Origin: Campylobacteraceae bacterium
Lineage (GTDB): Bacteria > Campylobacterota > Campylobacteria > Campylobacterales > Campylobacteraceae
DNA length: 5,186 bases
Assembly (NCBI GenBank): GCA_012521935.1
Contig: JAAYLJ010000029.1
Location: 1-5,186 of the forward strand
Reading direction: 5' to 3'
Shown here: positions 1 through 5,186 of the stretch, piece by piece
Numbering within the stretch: position 1 is the first letter of the stretch
Layout: each line of letters opens with the position of its first letter
Program-made: the position numbers and the translations under genes
Notes under the pieces: model-generated
Databases searched by the model: none
Seen by the model: only the letters and a program-made list of their open reading frames with translations
Told to the model about the DNA's origin: nothing

Positions 1-1005
1 GCTAAAAGGTTAACCGAATCTGTTGGTGGGGCTAGGATTTACTTAAAAAGAGAAGATTTAAATCATACTGGAGCTCATAAATTAAACCACTGCATGGGAG
101 AGGCTCTTTTAGCTAAGTATTTAGGTAAAAAGAAGCTAATAGCTGAAACAGGAGCTGGGCAACATGGAGTTGCATTAGCTACTGCGGCGGCTTATTTTGG
201 ATTAGAGTGTGAGATACATATGGGTGAGGTGGATATAAAAAAAGAGTATCCAAATGTAGTTAGAATGGAGATTTTAGGAGCTAAAGTCATACCTGTATCT
301 TTTGGACAAAAAACCCTTAAAGAGGCGGTTGATTCAGCTTTTGAAGCATACTTAAAAGATCCAATAAATTCAATTTACGCCATAGGCTCAGTAGTTGGTC
401 CTCATCCATTTCCAAAAATGGTAAGAGATTTTCAAAGTGTTGTAGGGATTGAAGCTAGAGAACAGTTTTTAGAAATGACAGGGAATTTGCCTGATAATTT
501 AGTAGCTTGTGTTGGTGGCGGAAGTAATGCAATGGGGCTTTTTAGCGCTTTCATTGAAGATCCTTGTGAAATTTACGCAGTTGAGCCAATGGGAAAGGGT
601 ACTAAGCTAGGAGAACATGCTGCAAGCTTAAAGTATGGAAGTGAGGGGATATTGCATGGATTTAACTCTATTATGTTAAAAGACAAGAGTGGTGAGCCAG
701 CTTCTGTTTACTCCATTGCTAGCGGACTTGATTATCCATCAGTTGGGCCAGAACATGCCTATTTAAGCACTATTGGAAGAACAAATATTGCTCATGCAAA
801 TGATGAAGAGACTATAAAAGCTTTCTATGAACTCTCAAGGCTTGAGGGGATTATTCCAGCACTTGAGAGTGCGCACGCGGTTGCTTTTGCAATGAAGCTT
901 GCTAAGAAAAAACCTTATGAGTCAATTTTGGTAAATTTAAGTGGAAGAGGCGATAAAGATATAGATTTTGTAGTAAAACAGTACCCGCCAAAAGATTTTC
1001 ACTAA
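1..1005 (+). CDS. trpB: Tryptophan synthase beta chain, 5'-truncated by the window edge
   Basis: PLP enzyme that condenses indole with L-serine to give L-tryptophan, normally in an alpha2-beta2 complex with TrpA in the cytoplasm. The frame is open from base 1; the ATG at 94 is internal, because strongly conserved TrpB sequence lies upstream of it. The 334 residues present include KREDLNHTGAHK with the PLP-binding lysine (codon 79-81, equivalent to Salmonella K87), AETGAGQHG with the catalytic glutamate (equivalent to E109), the COMM-domain GPHPFPKMVRDFQ, the phosphate loop CVGGGSNA (about residues 171-177 of the fragment), GLDYPSVGPEHAYL, EGIIPALESAHA and the C-terminal NLSGRGDKD. By these landmarks about 60 N-terminal residues are missing. 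It is the TrpB1 (E. coli-like) type, with all catalytic landmarks intact. The next gene is mqnE, not trpA, so the usual trpBA pairing is absent on this side. Whether it is the only trpB in the genome cannot be seen here. Confidence 0.96.
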   Translation, partial: AKRLTESVGGARIYLKREDLNHTGAHKLNHCMGEALLAKYLGKKKLIAETGAGQHGVALATAAAYFGLECEIHMGEVDIKKEYPNVVRMEILGAKVIPVSFGQKTLKEAVDSAFEAYLKDPINSIYAIGSVVGPHPFPKMVRDFQSVVGIEAREQFLEMTGNLPDNLVACVGGGSNAMGLFSAFIEDPCEIYAVEPMGKGTKLGEHAASLKYGSEGILHGFNSIMLKDKSGEPASVYSIASGLDYPSVGPEHAYLSTIGRTNIAHANDEETIKAFYELSRLEGIIPALESAHAVAFAMKLAKKKPYESILVNLSGRGDKDIDFVVKQYPPKDFH

Positions 1006-1059
1006 GAGGAAGATAACCTCATTTTGGATAAACTTTTAGCTTTATAATTAGGTGTTTAA

Positions 1060-2121
1060 ATGGATTTAGTAAAAATTTTAGAGTCAAAAAGAAGATTGAA
1101 TAAAGAAGAGGGTGAGGCTTTATATGAGTTAGATCTATATACTTTGGGTAAGTTTGCTACAGAAAAAAGAGTAGAACGCTTTGGCAAGAAAACATTTTTC
1201 AATAGCAATAGACATATAAATCCAACAAATATATGTGCTGATGTTTGTAAATTTTGTGCATTTAGTGCAAATCGTAAAAACCCAAACCCATATAAAATGA
1301 GCCATGAAGAGATTTTAAAAAATGTAGATGAAGCAGTAGAGCTAGGCGCAAAAGAGATACATATAGTCTCAGCTCACCACCCTGATGCTGGGATGAGTTG
1401 GTACATGGATATATTTGAACTTATCAAAAAGAAATACCCATTTTTGCATGTAAAGGCACTTACTGCAGCTGAGGTTGACTATCTTTCAAGAAGATATGGA
1501 CATAGTTATGAAGAGATTTTAAACATCATGAAGCAAAAGGGTGTTGATTCAATGCCTGGAGGCGGAGCTGAAATTTTTGATGAAAAGATAAGAAGCAGAG
1601 TTTGCAAAGATAAGGTAAGTTCAAATAATTGGCTTAAAATCCATGAAAAGTGGCATAATCTTGGCTTTAAATCAAATGCTACAATGCTTTTTGGACATAT
1701 TGAAGATAGGGCTCACCGAATTGATCACATGATAAGATTAAGAGATCTTCAAGATAAAACTGGTGGTTTTAATGCCTTCATTCCACTTGTTTATCAAAGA
1801 GAAAACAACTATTTAAATGTGAAAGAGTTTTTAGGCTCTCAAGAGATTTTAAGAACAATAGCAATTAGCCGTTTAATGTTAGACAATATCCCGCACATAA
1901 AAGCTTACTGGGCCACTTCAACCATAAACCTAGCCTTAGTTGCACAAGAGTTTGGCGCAGATGATTTGGATGGAACTATCCAAAAAGAGTCTATTCAATC
2001 AGCTGCTGGAGCAAAAAGCTCACAAGGGATGAAGTTTAAAGATTTTATAGATTTAATAACTACAAGTGGTTTTATCCCAGTAGAGCGAGATAGTCTTTAT
2101 AATGAGTTGAAAAGTTACTAA
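1060..2121 (+). CDS. mqnE: Aminodeoxyfutalosine synthase (radical SAM)
   Basis: Cytoplasmic radical SAM enzyme of the futalosine menaquinone pathway. It joins the adenosyl group of SAM to 3-[(1-carboxyvinyl)oxy]benzoate to give 6-amino-6-deoxyfutalosine. The 353 residues are close to full family length. The [4Fe-4S] motif CxxxCxxC is C59, C63 and C66, preceded by RHINPTNI. Other family-like blocks are SAHHPDAGMSWY (about 104-115), SMPGGGAEIFDEKIR (about 164-178), MLFGHIED (209-216), NAFIPL (238-243) and FGADDLDGT near the C-terminus. The paralogue MqnC (cyclic dehypoxanthine futalosine synthase) shares the fold, but the GGGAEIF block, FGHIE and the N-terminal layout fit MqnE better. The start is firm: ATG at 1060 follows an in-frame TAA (1057-1059), with AGGTG at 1050-1054 as a modest ribosome site. 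It lies 54 bases after trpB and 12 bases before the purine permease, so it is probably the first or second gene of the operon. Confidence 0.93.
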   Translation: MDLVKILESKRRLNKEEGEALYELDLYTLGKFATEKRVERFGKKTFFNSNRHINPTNICADVCKFCAFSANRKNPNPYKMSHEEILKNVDEAVELGAKEIHIVSAHHPDAGMSWYMDIFELIKKKYPFLHVKALTAAEVDYLSRRYGHSYEEILNIMKQKGVDSMPGGGAEIFDEKIRSRVCKDKVSSNNWLKIHEKWHNLGFKSNATMLFGHIEDRAHRIDHMIRLRDLQDKTGGFNAFIPLVYQRENNYLNVKEFLGSQEILRTIAISRLMLDNIPHIKAYWATSTINLALVAQEFGADDLDGTIQKESIQSAAGAKSSQGMKFKDFIDLITTSGFIPVERDSLYNELKSY

Positions 2122-2122
2122 A

Positions 2123-2128
2123 AAGGAG
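2123..2128 (+). promoter_or_regulatory. Ribosome binding site of the permease gene
   Basis: AAGGAG lies 5 bases before the GTG at 2134 and starts just after the mqnE stop (2119-2121). It is the strongest Shine-Dalgarno match in the window. It supports the GTG start, since the frame has no other start between the mqnE TAA and this codon. Confidence 0.8.
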
Positions 2129-2133
2129 AAAAG

Positions 2134-3414
2134 GTGAGCATATTTCATCTAAAAACTCATAAAACTTCAGTTAAAACTGAATTTTTGGCAGGTTTTACAA
2201 CCTTCCTTACCATAATGTATATAGTGCCTGTAAATGCCATCATTATGAGCAATGCTGGAATGCCAATGGATGCACTAATTACTGCTACGGCTCTTATTAC
2301 AATTTTTTCAACCATACTAAATGGGCTTTGGGCAAACACTCCAATAGCCATGAGTGTTGGAATGGGTCTTAATGCTTACTTTACTTTTGGACTTGTAATT
2401 GGGATGAAAATCCCTTGGCAGACTGCCTTGGGCGTTGTTTTTATATCTGGAGTTATATTTTTAATCCTCTCTTTTACAAAATTTAGAGTTTGGATACTAA
2501 AGAGTGTACCAATTGACTTAAGAAGAGCAATAAGCGCTGGAATTGGCGCTTTTATAGCTTTTGTTGGCTTAAAAGAGATGGGCATAGTAGTTTCAAATGA
2601 AGCAGTTTTAGTAGGACTTGGAAATTTTAAAAATAGCGAAGTTTTACTTGGTGCATTAGGAATTATCTTTGTTTTAGCATTTCAAGCATGGAGGGTTAAG
2701 GGAGCTTTTATACTAGCAGTTTTAAGTACATCCATAGTGGCTTGGGTAGTTGGCCTCTCTCCATTTCCAACTAAGTTTTTCTCACTTCCAGCTTCTATCT
2801 CCCCAATACTATTTGAACTTGATATTGCCTCAGCGCTGACCTTATCGTTAATTCCTGTTATTATTACTTTTTTAATTACGGATATGTTTGACTCACTTGG
2901 AACTTTAGCTGGAGTTGGATATAGGGCGGGGATTTTTCAAGATGATGGGGTAGAGTTGCAAAGAACTCTTGAAGCTGACGCTGCGGCAACTGTTGCTGGC
3001 TCTTTAGTTGGAGTGTCAACTGTTACAAGTTTTGCTGAAAGTGCTAGTGGAGTAGAAGAGGGCGGAAGAACTGGATTAACTGCTATTTTTACTGGGATCT
3101 TTTTCATTTTAACAATTTTTATGCTGCCACTTTTTAAGTCCATCCCCCCAAATGCGATTTACCCAGTATTAGTATCTGTTGGGATATTGATGTTTAGTGA
3201 ACTTGCAAATATAAACTTTAAAGATTTAGCCATTTCAAGCGCTAGTTTTTTGATAGTAATGATGATGCCACTTACTTACTCAATTACAAATGGATTAGCT
3301 TTTGGTTTCATCGCTTATTTGGTAGTAAAACTTTTAAAAAGAGAGTTTGAAGATGTAAACATTGGCATCATTGCATTAGCTGGCATTAGCTTGTTGGTAT
3401 TTTTATTTCATTAA
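2134..3414 (+). CDS. Purine nucleobase permease, AzgA/PbuG-type (NCS2 superfamily)
   Basis: Inner-membrane nucleobase:cation symporter of the AzgA-like branch, whose known members import adenine, guanine or hypoxanthine. The 426 residues are very hydrophobic, with probably 12-14 membrane segments. Family landmarks, in order: TEFLAGFTTFLTIMYIVPVN (15-34), SVGMGLNAYFTFG (74-86), the long conserved block with AISAGIGAFIAFVGLKEMGIVV (132-153), TDMFDSLGTLAGV (249-261) matching the family FxDxFDxxGTL segment, and the AESASGVEEGGRTGLTA signature (301-317) near the substrate site. One oddity is VNAIIMSNAGM at 33-43, where most relatives I recall have VNP. The GTG start at 2134 is supported by AAGGAG. 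It sits 12 bases after mqnE and 9 bases before a purine-type phosphoribosyltransferase, which favours a role in purine uptake. The exact base (adenine versus guanine/hypoxanthine) cannot be told from the sequence by eye. Confidence 0.9.
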   Translation: MSIFHLKTHKTSVKTEFLAGFTTFLTIMYIVPVNAIIMSNAGMPMDALITATALITIFSTILNGLWANTPIAMSVGMGLNAYFTFGLVIGMKIPWQTALGVVFISGVIFLILSFTKFRVWILKSVPIDLRRAISAGIGAFIAFVGLKEMGIVVSNEAVLVGLGNFKNSEVLLGALGIIFVLAFQAWRVKGAFILAVLSTSIVAWVVGLSPFPTKFFSLPASISPILFELDIASALTLSLIPVIITFLITDMFDSLGTLAGVGYRAGIFQDDGVELQRTLEADAAATVAGSLVGVSTVTSFAESASGVEEGGRTGLTAIFTGIFFILTIFMLPLFKSIPPNAIYPVLVSVGILMFSELANINFKDLAISSASFLIVMMMPLTYSITNGLAFGFIAYLVVKLLKREFEDVNIGIIALAGISLLVFLFH

Positions 3415-3415
3415 T

Positions 3416-3420
3416 GGAGA
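3416..3420 (+). promoter_or_regulatory. Ribosome binding site of the phosphoribosyltransferase gene
   Basis: GGAGA follows the permease stop (3412-3414). It leaves only 3 bases to the GTG at 3424 but 6 to the in-frame TTG at 3427. The spacing slightly favours TTG and codon preference favours GTG, so the start is uncertain by one codon. An ATG at 3414 is in another frame and soon stops. Confidence 0.6.
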
Positions 3421-3423
3421 AGA

Positions 3424-3885
3424 GTGTTGCAATATTATAGTTTTGAAGAGTTTTATAGCGATATAAAGGATTTTTCTAAAAAAATTAAAGAGTCTTATGA
3501 GCCTGATGCCATAGTAGCTATTGCAAGAGGCGGGATGACTTTTGGGCATTTTTTAGCTGAGTCTTACAAAATGAGAGAACTCTACTCATTAAACTCAGTT
3601 CATTATGATGAGACTACAAAACTCTCAACTGTTAATGTTTATAATATCCCAGATTTAAGTAACTTAAAAAGCATTTTAATAGCCGAGGATATTATAGATA
3701 GTGGAAAAAGCATGGTTGAGATTTTAAGAGTTTTAAGAGAAAAATTCCCACACTTAAAGATAAAAGTTGCAGCCCTTTTTTATAAAGAAAAAGCTATTTA
3801 TAAGCCAGATTTTTATCAACATATTGCTAAAACATGGATAGACTTTTTTTGGGATTTTGAAAACAGCAATCCAAAAAGATTATGA
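3424..3885 (+). CDS. Purine phosphoribosyltransferase, Gpt-like (type I PRT fold)
   Basis: Small cytoplasmic phosphoribosyltransferase that would transfer the phosphoribosyl group of PRPP to a purine base, giving a nucleoside monophosphate. The 153 residues match the length of E. coli Gpt (xanthine-guanine PRT, about 152). Visible landmarks: the pyrophosphate loop ARGG (34-37); the PRPP-binding motif ILIAEDIIDSGKS (84-96) with acidic pair E88-D89 and D92; ALFYK (117-121), whose lysine lines up with the Gpt lysine that contacts the purine O6; and TWIDFFWD (137-144), resembling the Gpt base-binding TWIEQPWD. This favours a 6-oxopurine (guanine, xanthine or hypoxanthine) over adenine, but the substrate is inferred. 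It is sandwiched between the purine permease and an MFS gene; its TGA overlaps the ATG of the latter. The start is GTG 3424 or TTG 3427. Confidence 0.87.
   Translation: MLQYYSFEEFYSDIKDFSKKIKESYEPDAIVAIARGGMTFGHFLAESYKMRELYSLNSVHYDETTKLSTVNVYNIPDLSNLKSILIAEDIIDSGKSMVEILRVLREKFPHLKIKVAALFYKEKAIYKPDFYQHIAKTWIDFFWDFENSNPKRL
3882..3885 (+). other. ATGA start/stop overlap (translational coupling)
   Basis: The MFS start ATG (3882-3884) shares bases with the phosphoribosyltransferase stop TGA (3883-3885). Only an A-rich stretch with AAAAAGAT precedes it, so reinitiation by ribosomes finishing the upstream gene is the likely route. Confidence 0.8.
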
Positions 3886-5033
3886 AAAAACTTGAGCTTT
3901 ACATCATTTATGGGTGTACGATTTTAACCATTTGTACACTCTACGCTGCTCAGCCAATACAGCCTCTATTTGAGAGTCAATATGAACTTAGCAAGTTTCA
4001 AGCTGCTATTTTCACAACAGCAATTATGCTTCCACTTGGCATTGCTCCAATTGCTTATGGATACATACTTGAAACTTTTTCAGCTAAGAAGATGCTTCAA
4101 GTTGCTCTTTTTGCTTTAGGTGTGCTTGAGGTTTGGTTTGCGGTAAGTGATAAGTATGTCATTTTATTAAATATTAGAGCACTTCAAGGGCTTTTAATCC
4201 CTGCCATTTTAACTTCACTCATGAGTTATATTTCAGCAAGAAGTGATGAGAGATTTATCCAGCAAGCCATTGGAACATACATTGGCATCACCATTGTAGG
4301 CGGTTTTGCTGGAAGATTTTTCTCTGGACTTTTTAGTGATATTTTTGGATGGAGATTTTTCTTTATGCTCCTTGGAGTGCTTTTACTAATTTTTTCTTAT
4401 CTTTTGAAAAATTTAAAAAGTGATGCTAAACCAAACTTTGCAAAGCCAAATAGAAGTGATGTTTTAAAAGTTATGAAACATCCATTAAATATGAGAATTT
4501 ATGCTGCTATGTTTGGAATATTTTTTGTTTTTCAAGCTCTGCTTAATTTTATCCCATTTGAATTAAGAAATTTAGGAGAGGGATTTGAGGGAACTAAAAC
4601 AGGGTTTATATATGCTGGATATGCTGTTGGGCTTTTAGTTTCATTAAATGCTTCAAAGATAATAAATCTTGCCAAATCCCCAGCAAAAGCGACATTTATT
4701 GGCTCAATTATATATTTAATATCTATCCAATTTTTCCATATCCAAAGTTATAAAGCGATGTTTTTAACAATGTTTTTGTTTTGTTTGGGAATGTTTATTG
4801 TGCACTCTATCTCATCAGGGTACATTAATGCCATCGCTTCAAGCCGTAAAGGGATAGCAAATGGGCTTTATATTTCATTTTACTATGCTGGTGGAACTGT
4901 TGGAACATTTTTACCTGGTTTTTTATATGAGAGTGCGGGATGGCACTGGTTTTTATATCTTTTAACTCTAATTGCGACTATTAGCGCAGGACTACTTTTC
5001 TCATTAAGACAAAGCGAGAAAAGACTTAGTTAA
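3882..5033 (+). CDS. MFS transporter, YnfM/AraJ-like drug:H+ antiporter type
   Basis: Inner-membrane major facilitator transporter of 383 residues, fitting a 12-segment protein, with a central basic loop at about 177-200. It resembles the YnfM-like group: TLYAAQPIQPLF (19-30) in segment 1, RALQGLLIPA (99-108) as the motif B-like segment 4, and GTYIGITIVGGFAGRFFSGL (131-150) followed by GWRFFF in segment 5. The second half holds the related SSRKGIANGLYISFYYAGGTVG (320-341) and GFLYESAGWHWF (346-357). Motif A, normally G-xxx-D-R-xx-G-R-[KR] between segments 2 and 3, is degraded here to GYILETFSAKK (60-70), without the usual aspartate, arginine and glycine. The ATG at 3882 lies inside the preceding stop (ATGA) and has only a poor ribosome site, so translation is probably coupled to the phosphoribosyltransferase. 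The substrate is unknown; linkage to purine genes makes export of a base, nucleoside or analogue one possibility, and drug efflux another. Its 3' end overlaps mgtE tail to tail. Confidence 0.88.
   Translation: MKKLELYIIYGCTILTICTLYAAQPIQPLFESQYELSKFQAAIFTTAIMLPLGIAPIAYGYILETFSAKKMLQVALFALGVLEVWFAVSDKYVILLNIRALQGLLIPAILTSLMSYISARSDERFIQQAIGTYIGITIVGGFAGRFFSGLFSDIFGWRFFFMLLGVLLLIFSYLLKNLKSDAKPNFAKPNRSDVLKVMKHPLNMRIYAAMFGIFFVFQALLNFIPFELRNLGEGFEGTKTGFIYAGYAVGLLVSLNASKIINLAKSPAKATFIGSIIYLISIQFFHIQSYKAMFLTMFLFCLGMFIVHSISSGYINAIASSRKGIANGLYISFYYAGGTVGTFLPGFLYESAGWHWFLYLLTLIATISAGLLFSLRQSEKRLS
4995..5023. repeat. Perfect 8-base inverted repeat at the convergent gene ends
   Basis: CTTTTCTC (4995-5002) and GAGAAAAG (5016-5023) are perfect reverse complements around a 13-base loop. 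The repeat lies in the last codons of the MFS gene and, on the - strand, begins 3 bases beyond the mgtE stop. Neither side carries a clear T-tract and the stem has only three G-C pairs, so it is not a canonical intrinsic terminator. It might cap the mgtE transcript or be chance. Confidence 0.3.
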
Positions 5034-5186
5034 GATTAAAAAATAGTGATGCAATTGAGAAGTAGATAACTACCCCACTTATATCAGCAATGGAAGTGAT
5101 AAGTGGCGCACTAGCCGTTGCAGGGTCAAGTTTTAATTTTGTAAATATAAATGGAAGCAGTAAGCCTATCAAGCTTCCAGTTAAAA
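5026..5186 (-). CDS. mgtE: MgtE-type magnesium transporter, C-terminal end only
   Basis: The last 52 codons plus stop of a gene on the complementary strand that continues past the right edge; it is too short for a routine ORF cutoff. The - strand reading gives TGSLIGLLLPFIFTKL, then KLDPATASAPLITSIADISG, then VVIYFSIASLFFNLN and a TAA whose complement is at 5026-5028. This matches the C-terminal membrane segments of MgtE Mg2+ channels: the G-xx-LP-F...LDPA-x-xS-x-P-xx-T-xxD-xxG pattern, including the conserved pore aspartate (codon at 5083-5085) that binds Mg2+. The cytoplasmic N domain and CBS domains would lie outside the window. The gene converges on the MFS gene and shares 8 bases with it (5026-5033). 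The family call rests on this short but characteristic piece. Confidence 0.85.
   Translation of the reverse strand, partial: LTGSLIGLLLPFIFTKLKLDPATASAPLITSIADISGVVIYFSIASLFFNLN

Noticed and set aside
1024..1047. Seven-codon TTG-initiated reading frame (LDKLLAL) in the trpB-mqnE gap, considered as a leader peptide
   Set aside because: It has no properly spaced ribosome site, no tryptophan codons and no clear attenuator downstream, so it is likely chance.
2157..2585. Two open - strand frames of 64 and 69 codons inside the permease gene
   Set aside because: They are antisense shadows of a well-supported conserved membrane protein gene, with no recognisable domains.
2937..3143. A 68-codon - strand open frame inside the permease gene
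   Set aside because: It lies opposite the conserved GGRTGLTA region, with composition explained by the antisense of that coding sequence.
3144..3149. Run of six C residues in the permease gene, considered as a phase-variation tract
   Set aside because: Campylobacter contingency tracts are usually eight or more bases long; here the run encodes conserved-looking prolines (SIPPN) and the frame is intact.
3844..3850. Run of seven T residues near the end of the phosphoribosyltransferase gene, considered as a slippage site or terminator
   Set aside because: It encodes part of the base-binding TWIDFFWD segment, has no GC-rich stem before it, and the frame continues normally to the stop.
1..3885. 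Four consecutive genes in the same reading frame, separated only by stop codons and short gaps
   Set aside because: The chance of three later genes sharing the first gene's frame is about 1 in 27, and each has its own stop, ribosome site and full-length domain structure; there is no sign of a fused or readthrough protein.
1..5186. Mobile element, prophage, CRISPR array, tRNA or riboswitch
   Set aside because: Genes fill nearly the whole window, all match housekeeping or transporter families, and I saw no direct-repeat arrays, transposase motifs or tRNA-like cloverleaf sequences.

Overview
The window is an ordinary-looking, densely packed chromosomal stretch from an AT-rich bacterium (about 35% G+C in the segment I counted by hand). 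It most likely belongs to the Campylobacterota, probably Campylobacter or a close relative. The basis is the codon bias, the use of the futalosine (MqnE) menaquinone route, and the gene order mqnE - purine permease - phosphoribosyltransferase. From memory this resembles the Cj1368-Cj1369-Cj1370 run of C. jejuni; I could not check it by search.

Layout: (1) a 5'-truncated trpB (tryptophan synthase beta) runs from the left edge to 1005. (2) A 54-base gap follows. (3) Four + strand genes are packed like an operon: mqnE (1060-2121), an AzgA/PbuG-type purine permease (2134-3414), a small Gpt-like purine phosphoribosyltransferase (3424-3885) and an MFS transporter (3882-5033). The gaps between them are 12 bases, 9 bases and a 4-base ATGA overlap. 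(4) On the - strand, entering from the right edge, is the C-terminal end of an MgtE-type Mg2+ channel/transporter. Its stop lies inside the MFS gene, giving an 8-base tail-to-tail overlap. There is no unannotated stretch longer than 54 bases, and I see no RNA genes, insertion sequences, CRISPR arrays or phage genes.

How the genes may work together: the permease and phosphoribosyltransferase form a plausible purine uptake-and-salvage pair, with base import followed by conversion to nucleotide using PRPP. MqnE makes aminodeoxyfutalosine, whose later hydrolysis releases adenine, so a purine-salvage cassette beside it is metabolically sensible, though that link is inference. The MFS gene is translationally coupled to the phosphoribosyltransferase; its substrate is unknown.

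I found no convincing undescribed system. The points most worth a second look are the trpB with no trpA behind it, the menaquinone/purine-salvage linkage, the MFS protein with a degraded motif A, and the convergent overlap at the right end.
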